From the NCBI RefSeq assembly GCF_004365575.1, contig NZ_SOBG01000002.1, positions 130,312 through 194,311 on the forward strand: 64,000 bases of DNA, in the 5' to 3' direction. The stretch is from Hypnocyclicus thermotrophus. GTDB lineage: Bacteria; Fusobacteriota; Fusobacteriia; Fusobacteriales; Fusobacteriaceae. The notes beneath the pieces were generated by a model. The model had not been told where the DNA came from. It saw only the letters and a list, made by a program, of their open reading frames with translations, and did no database searches. Below are positions 16,389 to 25,754 of the stretch, in pieces. Made by a program: the position numbers and the translations under genes. Position 1 is the stretch's first letter. The number at the start of each line of letters is the position of its first letter.

Positions 16389-18746
16389 TTAACCTATATA
16401 TTTTTCAATACCAGACAGTCCAAAGAATTGTTCAAATTCGTCGTTATCATTAACAATTACAAGCGAAGGAACGCTTCTTACACCATATTTAACGGCTAAG
16501 TCCATATTTTCATGAGCATCAATGTGTATTATATCTTTATGTGTTTTTAATTTTTCTTTTGCAGTTGGACAATTTGGACAAGTATTAGTTGTAAATAAAT
16601 ATTTTTTAGTGATATTGTTAATAGCTTTATTTTTTTGATTTTCTATTTGAGTATATTTAATTTCTTTTATTTTTAATCTAGATTTTTCAATAATATATTC
16701 TTTTCTATTTTTATATTCAGAAGATTTTCCATCATTCCAATGTTTTAAAGGTCTATAATATCCAGTGATTCTACTATAAACTTCAGTTTCTTCATTACAG
16801 TCTGGACAAGTATATACTTCGCCTTTAATATATCCATGATTTTTACAAATAGAATATGTTGGTGATAGAGTATAATAAGGTAATCTATAGTTTTCAGCTA
16901 TTTTTTTAACTAAATTTGCTGTTGTTTTCCAGTCACTTATTCGTTCACCAAGAAATGTATGAAAAACAGTTCCACCGGTAAATTTTGTTTGTAATCTATC
17001 TTGAATATCTAAAGCATCAAAGATATCTTCTGTAAAATCTACAGGTAAGTGACATGAATTTGTATAAAATGGTTTATCACTTTCTGGAGCTGCTGTAAAA
17101 ATATTAGGATATCTTTCTTTATCCATTTTAGCAAGTCTATATGTAGTACTTTCTGCTGGAGTTGCTTCTAAATTGTATAAATTTCCTGTTTCTTCTTGAT
17201 AATCAGCTATTTTATTTCTCATAAATTCAAGAACTTCTTCGGAAAATTCTATAGCATTAGGTTGAGTAAGGTTTTCTTTTATCCAATTAGCATTTAAACA
17301 CATTTCATTCATACCAATTAGCCCAATTGTAGAAAAATGGGTATCAAAATTTCCTAAATATCTTTTTGCATATGGGAATAACCCCTCATCAAGTAATTTC
17401 GTAACGACAGTTCTTTTTATTTCTAATGAACGTTTGGCTATATCTAATAAATGGCTTAATTTTTGATAAAATTCTTTTTTTGTTTCAGATAAATAGGCAA
17501 GTCTTGGAAGATTTAAAGTAACAACACCTATAGAACCAGTTTTTTCACCACTTCCAAATAAACCACCAGTTTTTTTTCTAAGTTCTCTCTTATCAAGTTG
17601 TAATCTGCAACACATACTTCTTACATCACCAGGATCTAAATCACTATTTATAAAGTTTTGAAAATAAGGAGTACCATATTTTGCAGTCATTTCAAATAAA
17701 AGTTTTGCATTTTCACTATCCCATAAAAAGTCATCAGTTATATTATAAGTAGGGATTGGATATTGGAACCCTCTTCCATTTGCGTCACCTTCAAGCATAA
17801 TTTCAATAAAGGCTTTATTTATCATATCCATTTCTTTTTGTAGTTCTCCATATTTAAAGTCTACTTTTTTTCCGCCAATAATAGCATATTCATCAGCTAA
17901 ATCTTTTGGAGGTGTCCAATCTAGTGTAATATTGCTAAATGGAGATTGAGTTCCCCATCTACTAGGAGTATTTACTCCATATACAAATGATTGAATACAT
18001 TGCTTTGTTTCTTTATAAGTCATATTATCTTGTCTTACAAAGGCAGCCAAATAAGTATCAAAACTACTAAAGGCCTGTGCACCTGCAAATTCATTTTGTA
18101 AAATTCCTAAAAAATTTACCATTTGATTGCACAAAGTAGATAAATGCTTTGCAGGAGAAGAAGTAATTTTTCCATTTACTCCCCCAAGTCCTTCTTCGAT
18201 AAGTTGTCTAAGAGACCAACCAGCACAATAACCAGAAAGCATAGATAAATCATGTATATGAAAATCCCCATTTTTATGTGCTTTTGCAATTTCATCATCA
18301 TATATTTCTGATAACCAGTAGTTAGCTGTAACTGCACCAGAATTATGTAAAATCAATCCACCAATTGAATAAGTTACAGTTGAATTTTCTTTTACTCTCC
18401 AATCTTCAACTTTTAAATAAGAATTTATCACATTTTTATAATCAAGAACTGTATTGGACATATTTCTTAATTTTTCTCTTTGTTTTCTATAAAGAATATA
18501 TGCTTTTGCAACTTCTGTATATCCTGTTTCACTTAAAACTTTTTCTACAGAATTTTGAATATCTTCAATATTAATTTTTCCATGACTAATTTTTTCTTGG
18601 AAATCAGCTGTAGTTTTTAGTACTAAAGTATCTAGAATATCATTAGTATAATAATAATTTACAGATTCAAATGCTTTTTTAACAGCATTTTTAATTCTAG
18701 ACATATCAAAATTACTTTCACTACCGTCTCTTTTAATTACAATCAT
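16389..18746 (-). CDS. nrdD: Anaerobic ribonucleoside-triphosphate reductase NrdD with C-terminal redoxin domain
   Basis: Class III, oxygen-sensitive glycyl-radical reductase that makes deoxyribonucleotides. 785 residues: ATP-cone (about 1-95), catalytic barrel (about 110-640), a zinc site with CKNHGY and CPDC, and the radical loop RITGYYRP (Gly662). The last 80 residues form a glutaredoxin/NrdH-like domain with the redox pair TCPNCPTA and a cis-Pro (SVPSLV). Usual NrdD proteins end soon after the radical loop, so this is a fusion. It suggests a redoxin supplies electrons, as known for some class III enzymes that do not use formate. The activase gene nrdG is not adjacent. A consensus promoter and two NrdR-like boxes lie upstream. 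Confidence 0.93.
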   Translation of the reverse strand: MIVIKRDGSESNFDMSRIKNAVKKAFESVNYYYTNDILDTLVLKTTADFQEKISHGKINIEDIQNSVEKVLSETGYTEVAKAYILYRKQREKLRNMSNTVLDYKNVINSYLKVEDWRVKENSTVTYSIGGLILHNSGAVTANYWLSEIYDDEIAKAHKNGDFHIHDLSMLSGYCAGWSLRQLIEEGLGGVNGKITSSPAKHLSTLCNQMVNFLGILQNEFAGAQAFSSFDTYLAAFVRQDNMTYKETKQCIQSFVYGVNTPSRWGTQSPFSNITLDWTPPKDLADEYAIIGGKKVDFKYGELQKEMDMINKAFIEIMLEGDANGRGFQYPIPTYNITDDFLWDSENAKLLFEMTAKYGTPYFQNFINSDLDPGDVRSMCCRLQLDKRELRKKTGGLFGSGEKTGSIGVVTLNLPRLAYLSETKKEFYQKLSHLLDIAKRSLEIKRTVVTKLLDEGLFPYAKRYLGNFDTHFSTIGLIGMNEMCLNANWIKENLTQPNAIEFSEEVLEFMRNKIADYQEETGNLYNLEATPAESTTYRLAKMDKERYPNIFTAAPESDKPFYTNSCHLPVDFTEDIFDALDIQDRLQTKFTGGTVFHTFLGERISDWKTTANLVKKIAENYRLPYYTLSPTYSICKNHGYIKGEVYTCPDCNEETEVYSRITGYYRPLKHWNDGKSSEYKNRKEYIIEKSRLKIKEIKYTQIENQKNKAINNITKKYLFTTNTCPNCPTAKEKLKTHKDIIHIDAHENMDLAVKYGVRSVPSLVIVNDNDEFEQFFGLSGIEKYIG

Positions 18747-18779
18747 AATTCTACCCCTTTATTTAATTTGATATATAAA

Positions 18780-18808
18780 ATTATATCTTAAATAATATAA
18801 AAAGTCAA
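18780..18808 (-). promoter_or_regulatory. nrdD promoter
   Basis: Minus strand: TTGACT (18808-18803), 17-bp spacer, TATAAT (18785-18780). Close to consensus, about 35 bases before the nrdD start codon. Confidence 0.8.
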
Positions 18809-18813
18809 ATAAA

Positions 18814-18864
18814 AAACACTATATATAGGTGTACTTTTTATGTACACAACTATATATAGTGTTT
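18814..18864. promoter_or_regulatory. Two NrdR-like boxes that also form the terminator hairpin of the dgkA/PAP2 gene
   Basis: Two copies of a TATATATA core flanked by ACAC/GTGT-type bases resemble the NrdR box (ACAC-W-ATATAT-W-GTGT): box 1 at 18816-18832, box 2 at 18846-18863. The cores are centred 31 bp apart, three helical turns, which matches known paired NrdR boxes. The pair is arranged as one long inverted repeat (arms AAACACTATATATAG / CTATATATAGTGTTT plus GTGTAC / GTACAC), which on the minus strand is followed by a T-run. It can thus act as the terminator of the upstream gene and as operators just upstream of the nrdD -35 box. Confidence 0.6.
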
Positions 18865-19597
18865 AAAATAGTTTTAATAATAAAAGTATCAGATATGTAA
18901 CACTTCCTCCAAGAGCTGCACCAAAAAAAACTTCTGAAAAATTATGAATTCCATTTTTTATACGTGATTGTGCAACTAGTACAGCAATAAAAAATCCAAG
19001 AGCTACAATAACTATATTATTAGAAATAAAAAGTATAGCTGCCCATGCTGAAAATGCAAGTGCACTATGTCCACTTGGTTTACCTCCTTCTAAAGGAGAA
19101 CCACTTTTATAATAAGACTTTAAAGCAATTACTAAAATAGATACAATAACAAAAATAACTGCAAGTGTATGAGCATAAGAGCTTTTTAAAAACTTAAAGA
19201 TTTGCATAGAGCTTTTTCTTAAGTGACCAATAAAAATTAAATATCCAATAAATGTTGCTAAAACAGCAGACACAAATACAGCTCCAGAAGCTACATCTTT
19301 TATAAATTTAACCTGTGGATGATATTTAGGTTCTATAATATCAGCAAAACCTTCAATAGCAGTATTAATAAGTTCTGTTATCCATACTATACCTATTGTA
19401 ATACCTAAAATAGCTAAACTTATAATATCTAACTTTAAAAAAAGAGATATTATAACAACAAAAATAGTAACTATTACATGAATTTTCATATGCCTTTCTA
19501 TTATAATAGCATTTATTATACCTTCGATAGCATAATTAAATGAGTCTAAAATACTATGTTTTCTATTGTTATGATTTATTTTTTTATGTTCGAACAT
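18863..19597 (-). CDS. DgkA-type lipid kinase fused to PAP2 phosphatase
   Basis: 244-residue membrane protein with two parts. The N-terminal half (about 15-120) is a small DgkA-type diacylglycerol/undecaprenol kinase with WITELINTAIEGFADI. The C-terminal half (about 130-244) is a PAP2 phosphatase with GKPSGHSALAFSAW and SRIKNGIHNFSEVFFGAALG, though the usual first motif Lys/Arg is only weakly seen. Together they could interconvert undecaprenol, its phosphate and its diphosphate for cell-wall synthesis. ATG 19597 is chosen: AAAGGA lies six bases before it, and an ATG six bases upstream touches the ribosome binding site. It overlaps ybeY by 14 bases, in the common pgpH-ybeY-dgkA order. Confidence 0.88.
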   Translation of the reverse strand: MFEHKKINHNNRKHSILDSFNYAIEGIINAIIIERHMKIHVIVTIFVVIISLFLKLDIISLAILGITIGIVWITELINTAIEGFADIIEPKYHPQVKFIKDVASGAVFVSAVLATFIGYLIFIGHLRKSSMQIFKFLKSSYAHTLAVIFVIVSILVIALKSYYKSGSPLEGGKPSGHSALAFSAWAAILFISNNIVIVALGFFIAVLVAQSRIKNGIHNFSEVFFGAALGGSVTYLILLLLKLF

Positions 19598-20048
19598 ATC
19601 CATTCCTTTCAAGTATTTCTTCTTCTTTTGCCCGCATAATCTTTTTATCTTCTTCACTTATGTGGTCATAACCTAATAAGTGAAGAAGACCGTGTGTAAG
19701 GACATAATAAAATTCTCTTTCAAAAGAATGTCCATATTCTTTTGCTTGAGATTTAACACGTTCTAAAGAGATTATTATATCACCTAATGTTTCAATAGGT
19801 CCTTCTAAAAAATCTTCAGAATCTCTATAAGCAAAAGAGATAACATCAGTTTCAATATCTTTATTTCTATAATCTCTATTGATTATTTGTATATTTTCAT
19901 TTCCTGTAAGTAATAGAGAAAGGTATATATCTCTATTTGAATTATATTCATCTTCAAGTAAAGTGACTATAAAATCTTTTATAGCTGTTAAATCTATTTT
20001 ATCTTCATATCCTTCAATTCCTTTAGTTATATCTACAATGATTGCCAT
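19584..20048 (-). CDS. ybeY: Endoribonuclease YbeY (rRNA maturation)
   Basis: Metal-dependent single-strand RNase needed for 16S rRNA 3'-end maturation and ribosome quality control. 154 residues. The zinc-binding signature HGLLHLLGYDH (three His) lies near the C terminus, preceded by the DVISFAYRD and GDIIISLERV segments typical of the family. It starts at ATG 20048 after AGAAAGGAG, 11 bases after the pgpH stop, and overlaps the dgkA/PAP2 gene, so the three are one operon. Confidence 0.96.
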   Translation of the reverse strand: MAIIVDITKGIEGYEDKIDLTAIKDFIVTLLEDEYNSNRDIYLSLLLTGNENIQIINRDYRNKDIETDVISFAYRDSEDFLEGPIETLGDIIISLERVKSQAKEYGHSFEREFYYVLTHGLLHLLGYDHISEEDKKIMRAKEEEILERNGYVRT

Positions 20049-20059
20049 TTTTCTCCTTT

Positions 20060-22096
20060 CTATTTTTGACCTGGGTATTTTATTCTGCTATGATAAACGC
20101 CTTGGAATGTTTTTACAAAAGAATTAATAATAAGCTCAATTTCTTTGAGTGTAAGATCAGCATCAGAAAGTTGTGCATCCTCCATTTTATTTCCTATTAT
20201 TCTTCTTACCATTTTTTCAACTTCAAGGGGATTTTTATCATCCATAGATCTTACAGCTGCCTCTATTGAGTCAGCAAGCATTATAATAGCAGATTCTTTA
20301 GTTTTGGGTTTTGGTCCATCATATCTAAAATCACTTTCATTTATATCGGGATTATTTTTTTTAACTTTATTATAAAAATAAGCAAGTAAAGTAGTTCCTT
20401 GATGTTCGGCCATGATATCTCTTATTTCTTTCGGTATTTTATATTTTTTTCCCATTTCTTGTCCATCTTTTGTATGTGCTTTAATAATCATTGTACTTAA
20501 AGTGGGAGATAAATTATCATGAGGATTTACGCCACTATGTTGATTTTCGACATAAAAATTTGGTCTTTTCATTTTACCGATATCATGATAATAACAAGCA
20601 ACTCTTGTAAAAGTAGAATCAGCTCCTATACATTCTGCAGCTTGTTCAGATAATGTAGCAACAAGCATAGAATGATTAAATGTACCAGGTGCTTCAAGAG
20701 CCATTTTCCTAAGCAAAGGATGAGAAAGGTCTCCAAGCTCAACTAATTTTAGTTTTGTAAGAATATTAAATGTTTCTTCAAAATAAGGTAATAGAGCTAT
20801 TGTAAGCATTCCTGAAAATATTCCAGATCCAAAAAGCTCTGAATTCATCAAGATAATATTAACTATATTTTTTTTACTAATGAGTAATACAGCAGTACCA
20901 ACAAGTATTTTTATTAAAGAAATATATAAACCTACAGAAACCATATCAGTTCTATTTTTTATAGATTTTATTAAACCACTAGTAAAAATAAGTGAAAAAA
21001 GTAAGATAATAAATAATTGATAATTATAACCAAAAATTGGGAGCAAGTAAAGTAATAAAAATCCATTTATGATTAGTGAATAATTAATATTTACTAAAAG
21101 ACCTAAAATTAAAGTTATTGCTTCAAAAGGTAATAGCCAAAATAAGTTTTTAGCTATAAATCTCGAAGTAATAAAATAAATTATGGTAATAATAGCTGTA
21201 GCTAAAAAAATATTATTATTTAAAATTTTATCTTTTATATTTCTTTCAAGTGCAAAATAAAATATTATTGATAAAATAATTAAATATATAAATGTACCAA
21301 AAAATATTTTAAAATTATCACGCATGTTAAATAATCCTAGTTGATTTAACATTTTTAATTTTTCCTTAGTGATGACTTCATTTTTTTTTAATATAATATC
21401 TCCAGCATTAATTGTTATATTAACGTCTTTTATATTTAATAATTCATTTTTTAGTTTCTCTTCAGTTTTTTCATAACTAAATATATAATTAGATTTTAAA
21501 AATGAAACTGCAATTTTTTTTGGTAATTCTGAATTAGAGTTTAAACTATTTTTGATTTTAATTAAATCTTTTTCTTTTATTCCTTGATTAAAATAATTAT
21601 TTAATTCTAATAAGATTTGAGAATGAAGCTTATCATAATCTTTTATATTTAAAAGTTTTTCTATATCAGTTTTTGAAAGCAAAGGAAGTACTGCATTTAT
21701 ATAATCAATTTTTAATTTTGAATTTTCATACTTCATTGCATTAATAAAAGTGCTTAAATCCTCAAATACTTTTTGCTCAACAACTCTATTTCTTTCGTAA
21801 ATGCCTTCACTATTTTTTATAAGATTATCTATAATTTCTTTTTTCTTTTCTTCATCGCTATATTTAAATGTAAAAGGAGCAATAATAGGTTTTTGTAGTG
21901 TATCTCCTATTTTATAAGGGTTTTTTCTAAAGATTTGTATATAATTACTAATAGAAAAAAAGAATAAAAACAATATAAAAAACATTATTCTATTAATAAA
22001 TATTTTATCATCTGGAAGTTTTTTCTTTTCTTTTTTGGTAGAAATTTTTTCAATTTTAAAAATAAATTTTCTACCAAAAAAATCAAAATTAATCAT
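20060..22096 (-). CDS. pgpH: PgpH-type 7TM-HD cyclic-di-AMP phosphodiesterase
   Basis: 678-residue membrane protein of the 7TMR-HD family. Order: one N-terminal transmembrane helix (about 35-55), an extracytoplasmic 7TMR-HDED domain (about 60-265), seven transmembrane helices (about 275-440) and a cytosolic HD domain with HSMLVATLSEQ, CYYHDIGKM and HSGVNPHDNLSP. Characterised members hydrolyse c-di-AMP to pApA, and the metal-binding His and Asp residues are present here. Thus the cell probably uses c-di-AMP. It heads the pgpH-ybeY-dgkA run; phoH, the usual upstream neighbour, is replaced by the trp operon end. A good promoter sits just upstream of a hairpin in the leader. Confidence 0.92.
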   Translation of the reverse strand: MINFDFFGRKFIFKIEKISTKKEKKKLPDDKIFINRIMFFILFLFFFSISNYIQIFRKNPYKIGDTLQKPIIAPFTFKYSDEEKKKEIIDNLIKNSEGIYERNRVVEQKVFEDLSTFINAMKYENSKLKIDYINAVLPLLSKTDIEKLLNIKDYDKLHSQILLELNNYFNQGIKEKDLIKIKNSLNSNSELPKKIAVSFLKSNYIFSYEKTEEKLKNELLNIKDVNITINAGDIILKKNEVITKEKLKMLNQLGLFNMRDNFKIFFGTFIYLIILSIIFYFALERNIKDKILNNNIFLATAIITIIYFITSRFIAKNLFWLLPFEAITLILGLLVNINYSLIINGFLLLYLLPIFGYNYQLFIILLFSLIFTSGLIKSIKNRTDMVSVGLYISLIKILVGTAVLLISKKNIVNIILMNSELFGSGIFSGMLTIALLPYFEETFNILTKLKLVELGDLSHPLLRKMALEAPGTFNHSMLVATLSEQAAECIGADSTFTRVACYYHDIGKMKRPNFYVENQHSGVNPHDNLSPTLSTMIIKAHTKDGQEMGKKYKIPKEIRDIMAEHQGTTLLAYFYNKVKKNNPDINESDFRYDGPKPKTKESAIIMLADSIEAAVRSMDDKNPLEVEKMVRRIIGNKMEDAQLSDADLTLKEIELIINSFVKTFQGVYHSRIKYPGQK

Positions 22097-22130
22097 ATAT
22101 CCTCCATTATTAAAAATAAATTTATGAAAA

Positions 22131-22159
22131 AATCCGATACACTTTTAGAGTATCGGATT
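22131..22159 (-). terminator. Terminator at the end of the trp operon
   Basis: AATCCGATAC (22131-22140) with GTATCGGATT (22150-22159), 9-base loop; on the minus strand it is followed by six T. It lies between trpA and pgpH. Confidence 0.9.
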
Positions 22160-22169
22160 TCACTTTACA

Positions 22170-22198
22170 ATTATACTATATATTTTTTTTAATTACAA
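22170..22198 (-). promoter_or_regulatory. Candidate pgpH promoter located before the trp terminator
   Basis: Minus strand TTGTAA (22198-22193, overlapping the trpA stop), 17-bp spacer, TATAAT (22175-22170). Its predicted start site is just upstream of the terminator hairpin, so the hairpin would be at the very 5' end of the pgpH transcript. Confidence 0.5.
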
Positions 22199-22963
22199 GT
22201 TTTTTAGCTCTTTTACTTTTTCAATAATTTTTTCAATATCACCATTATTTTCTTCAATAATTTTAACTATTGCAGAACCAACAATTATTCCATCAGCAAT
22301 TTTTTCAAATTTTTCGACATCACTTCTTTTTGAGATTCCAAAACCAATAGCTAAAGGTAAATCAGTATATTTTTTTACTTTATTTAAATAGTTTTCAATA
22401 TTGATTTCAAAATTATCTCTAACACCTGTAACTCCCATAGAAGATACACAATATACAAATCCCTGACTATCCTTAACGATATCTTTGATTCTATTATTTG
22501 AATTTGGAGCAACTAAAGGTATTAAATCTATAGATTTTGGAAGTGGTAAAATTTCATTTCTTTCCTCAAGAGGAAGATCCGGAATAATTAATCCATCTAT
22601 TCCAACTTCTTCACAATTTTTTATAAACTTATTTTTTCCATAACTAAATATAATATTGTAATAAACTAAAAAAACTAAAGGGATATCAAGAGATTTTCTA
22701 ATAGTTTTTACCATATTAAAAATATCATCTACTTTTATTCCATTGTCAAGAGCTCTTTTAGCAGCTCTTTGAATAACAGGGCCATCAGCTGGTGGATCAG
22801 AAAAAGGAATTCCAATTTCAATAATATCAACGCCTGCTTCTGCTTGAGCATATATTAATTTTTCTGTTTGCTTTATATTTGGATCACCAGCAGTTAAATA
22901 TGTAATAAGAGCTGTTTTGTGTTCTTTTTTTAATTTATCAAAACATGTTTTAATTCTACTCAT
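22193..22963 (-). CDS. trpA: Tryptophan synthase alpha subunit
   Basis: Cleaves indole-3-glycerol phosphate to indole and glyceraldehyde 3-phosphate; indole is channelled to TrpB. 256-residue TIM barrel. The catalytic Glu is in DIIEIGIPFSDPPADGPVIQ and the catalytic Asp in GLIIPDLPLEE; the phosphate-binding glycine loops (AIGFGISKRSDV, DGIIVGSAIV) are present. Shine-Dalgarno GGGGGAA precedes ATG 22963, 8 bases after the trpB stop. Last gene of the trp operon. Confidence 0.97.
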   Translation of the reverse strand: MSRIKTCFDKLKKEHKTALITYLTAGDPNIKQTEKLIYAQAEAGVDIIEIGIPFSDPPADGPVIQRAAKRALDNGIKVDDIFNMVKTIRKSLDIPLVFLVYYNIIFSYGKNKFIKNCEEVGIDGLIIPDLPLEERNEILPLPKSIDLIPLVAPNSNNRIKDIVKDSQGFVYCVSSMGVTGVRDNFEINIENYLNKVKKYTDLPLAIGFGISKRSDVEKFEKIADGIIVGSAIVKIIEENNGDIEKIIEKVKELKNL

Positions 22964-22971
22964 ATTTCCCC

Positions 22972-24150
22972 CTATATATCTTTTTTCATAAATTTTGCAA
23001 TAGTATGTATATCTTTATCTCCTCTACCAGAAACATTAACAATAATAACTTTATCTTTTTGCATATTAGGAGCAATCTTCATAAGATAAGCAATAGCATG
23101 AGAACTTTCAAGTGCAGGAATTATACCTTCTTCTTCACATAAAAGTTTAAATCCTTCTAGAGCTTCATTATCAGTTACTGAGACATACTGAGCTCTTCTT
23201 GTTTCGTATAAATAAGCATGTTCAGGACCTGTACCTGGATAATCAAGGCCAGCAGAAATAGAATGAGCTTCATGTATCTGTCCATCAGTATCTTGAAGAA
23301 TATATGTTTTCATTCCATGAAGGACTCCAATTCTTCCTTGAAATGCAGCAGCATGTTTTCCAGTTTCGATTCCTTTACCAGCAGCTTCTACTCCTATAAG
23401 CTTTACATTTGTATCTTTTATAAATGGAGCAAAAATTCCCATAGCATTACTCCCACCACCAACACAAGCAATTATTGTATCAGGAAGTCTATTTTCTACT
23501 TCTAATATTTGTTTTTTTGTTTCTTCCCCAATAATTTTTTGAAATTCTCTAACTATTGTAGGATAAGGATGTGGACCAACAACAGAGCCAAGGACATAAA
23601 AGGTATCTTCTACGGTTCTAACCCATTCTCTAAGAGCTTCATTTGTAGCATCTTTTAGAGTGGCAGTACCACTAGTGACTGGGATAACTTTTGCACCAAG
23701 AAGTTCCATTTTAAAAACATTTAATTTTTGTCTTTCAATATCTTCTGCTCCCATATATACTCTACATTCCATTCCAAAAAGGGCAGCGCCGGTAGCAGTA
23801 GCAACCCCATGTTGTCCAGCGCCAGTTTCAGCTATAACTTTTGTTTTTCCCATTTTTTTTGCAAGTAATATTTGACCAATAACATTATTTATTTTATGGG
23901 CACCTGTATGATTAAGGTCTTCTCTTTTTAAATATATTTTAGCACCACCAAGTTTTTTAGTAAGTTTTTCAGCAAAATAAAGTGGATTTGGTCTTCCAAC
24001 ATATTGTTTCATATAATACATATATTCATTTTTAAATTCTTCTGTAAAACAATGTTTTTTAAATGCTTTTTCTAATTCAATGAGTGGATTCATTAATGTT
24101 TCAGATACATACTGACCACCAAATTCTCCAAATTTTTTTCTAAGCTCCAT
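22972..24150 (-). CDS. trpB: Tryptophan synthase beta subunit
   Basis: PLP enzyme joining indole and serine to give tryptophan, in an alpha2-beta2 complex with TrpA. 392 residues, TrpB1 type (the normal length). PLP lysine in [12 protein letters not shown], the catalytic Glu in [10 protein letters not shown], and the phosphate-binding GGGSNAMG are all present. It follows trpF by 37 bases with its own ribosome binding site (GGGAGG). Confidence 0.97.
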   Translation of the reverse strand: MELRKKFGEFGGQYVSETLMNPLIELEKAFKKHCFTEEFKNEYMYYMKQYVGRPNPLYFAEKLTKKLGGAKIYLKREDLNHTGAHKINNVIGQILLAKKMGKTKVIAETGAGQHGVATATGAALFGMECRVYMGAEDIERQKLNVFKMELLGAKVIPVTSGTATLKDATNEALREWVRTVEDTFYVLGSVVGPHPYPTIVREFQKIIGEETKKQILEVENRLPDTIIACVGGGSNAMGIFAPFIKDTNVKLIGVEAAGKGIETGKHAAAFQGRIGVLHGMKTYILQDTDGQIHEAHSISAGLDYPGTGPEHAYLYETRRAQYVSVTDNEALEGFKLLCEEEGIIPALESSHAIAYLMKIAPNMQKDKVIIVNVSGRGDKDIHTIAKFMKKDI

Positions 24151-24187
24151 AAAATCCTCCCTTAGTTTATAATTAATTTTTTATGAA

Positions 24188-24787
24188 TTATATATTTCTA
24201 ATTAAATTAATGATATTTTTTATTTTTTCTTCATCTTTATAACTATTTATTTCAACCCCAGAACTAATATCAATAATACTAGGATTTACAATCTTTATAG
24301 CTTCTTTAACATTATTAATATTTATTCCGCCAGCAAGAGCTATTTTATAATTTTCGCTTAAATTTTTAGCATATTTCCAATTAAAGGTTTTTCCGGTACC
24401 ACCTTTACCATTATCTAATAAAATTATCTCTACATATTTTTTATATATTTCCATTTGTTTTTTAATATTTTTATTTTTTACAGATAAAGCTTTCCATACG
24501 GTTTTTTTAATATTTTTTATATATTCAATATCTTCATTTCCATGAAGCTGGATAATATCTAAATTACAAATATTACTAATTTCATTTACTGTATCAAAAG
24601 TTTCATTTACAAAAACACCAACTTTTTTTATATTAGGATTTAAATTATTTAAAAATGGTGCAATAATATTTGGTTTGATATATCTTTTGCTTTTAGGATA
24701 AAAAATAATACCTATATAATCAGGATTATATTTATTTATAATATCTATATCTTCTTTTCTTCTTATTCCGCAAATTTTTATTTTCAT
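24188..24787 (-). CDS. trpF: Phosphoribosylanthranilate isomerase
   Basis: Amadori rearrangement step of tryptophan synthesis. 199-residue TIM barrel with the catalytic Cys in KICGIRR, IIQLHGNE, the catalytic Asp in LLDNGKGGTGKTF, and LAGGININNV. It starts three bases after the trpC stop, with GAGGAG overlapping the end of trpC, so translation is probably coupled. It is a separate gene, not fused to trpC. Confidence 0.95.
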   Translation of the reverse strand: MKIKICGIRRKEDIDIINKYNPDYIGIIFYPKSKRYIKPNIIAPFLNNLNPNIKKVGVFVNETFDTVNEISNICNLDIIQLHGNEDIEYIKNIKKTVWKALSVKNKNIKKQMEIYKKYVEIILLDNGKGGTGKTFNWKYAKNLSENYKIALAGGININNVKEAIKIVNPSIIDISSGVEINSYKDEEKIKNIINLIRNI

Positions 24788-24790
24788 AAA

Positions 24791-25594
24791 TTACTCCTCA
24801 AAGGCTTTTTTAAATGATTTAGCTAAATGATTTATGTTACTACTTTTCATAAAACTTTCTCCAACTAATATTCCATCAATATTACCTTTTTTTAAATGTT
24901 TAATATCATTTTTGTCAAAAATACCGCTTTCACTTATTAATATTTTATTTTTTTCAATATATTGTGAAAGTTCAAGAGTAGTATTAAGTGATACAGAAAA
25001 ATCTTTTAAATTTCTATTATTGATCCCAATAATATCTACATCTATATTAAGCGCTCTATTTAATTCCTTTAAATTATGAATTTCTACAAGACAATCAAGC
25101 TCTAATTCTTTTGCTAATGAATAAAAGTTTTTAATTTCATCATCACTAAGAATAGACACAATAAGTAGTATAGCTGAAGCACCAAGATATTTTGCTTCAT
25201 AAATCTGTATAGGATCAATAATAAAATCTTTTCTAAGAAGAGGGATATCAACATTATTAGATATATCTTTTAAATATTCAGCTTTCCCCATAAAAAAATT
25301 TTCTTCTGTAAGAATAGACATAGCATCAACAATATTATTATATTCTTTAGCTATTTCAATCGGATTGAAACTTTCTCTAATAATTCCTTTTGAAGGTGAA
25401 GCTTTTTTGACTTCTCCAATAATAGATAAACCTTCTTTTTTCATTGCATTATAAAAATTTGGCTTCTTTATAGAAAAATCAATATTTTTTTCAAAATTAG
25501 ATATGGTAAAATCAAAGTCGTATATAGAATTTTCTTTTAATTCTTTTAGTCGTTGTTTTTTTCTATTTACTATTTTTGCAAGTATAGTTTCCAT
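24791..25594 (-). CDS. trpC: Indole-3-glycerol-phosphate synthase
   Basis: Ring-closing decarboxylase forming indole-3-glycerol phosphate. 267 residues. Visible: IIGEVKKASPSKG (substrate-binding Glu and Lys), PLLRKDFIID (catalytic Lys), LVEIHN, GINNRNL and ISESGI. ATG 25594 is used because GGGAGG precedes it by four bases; the longer frame to 25678 begins with a hydrophobic stretch not seen in the family. A 160-base gap separates it from trpD; I see no clear promoter or terminator there. Confidence 0.96.
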   Translation of the reverse strand: METILAKIVNRKKQRLKELKENSIYDFDFTISNFEKNIDFSIKKPNFYNAMKKEGLSIIGEVKKASPSKGIIRESFNPIEIAKEYNNIVDAMSILTEENFFMGKAEYLKDISNNVDIPLLRKDFIIDPIQIYEAKYLGASAILLIVSILSDDEIKNFYSLAKELELDCLVEIHNLKELNRALNIDVDIIGINNRNLKDFSVSLNTTLELSQYIEKNKILISESGIFDKNDIKHLKKGNIDGILVGESFMKSSNINHLAKSFKKAFEE

Positions 25595-25754
25595 AATCCT
25601 CCCTTTTACTAAGCTATAAATATATATTATATAAAGAATAAGAGCATCAAGAATATTTAAAGCTAGTATTTTATACAAATAATAATTATAAAAATCATTT
25701 TAAACTATGAGCTTTATAATTGTTTTCTGTAGAATTCTTTTTTTATGATTTCTT

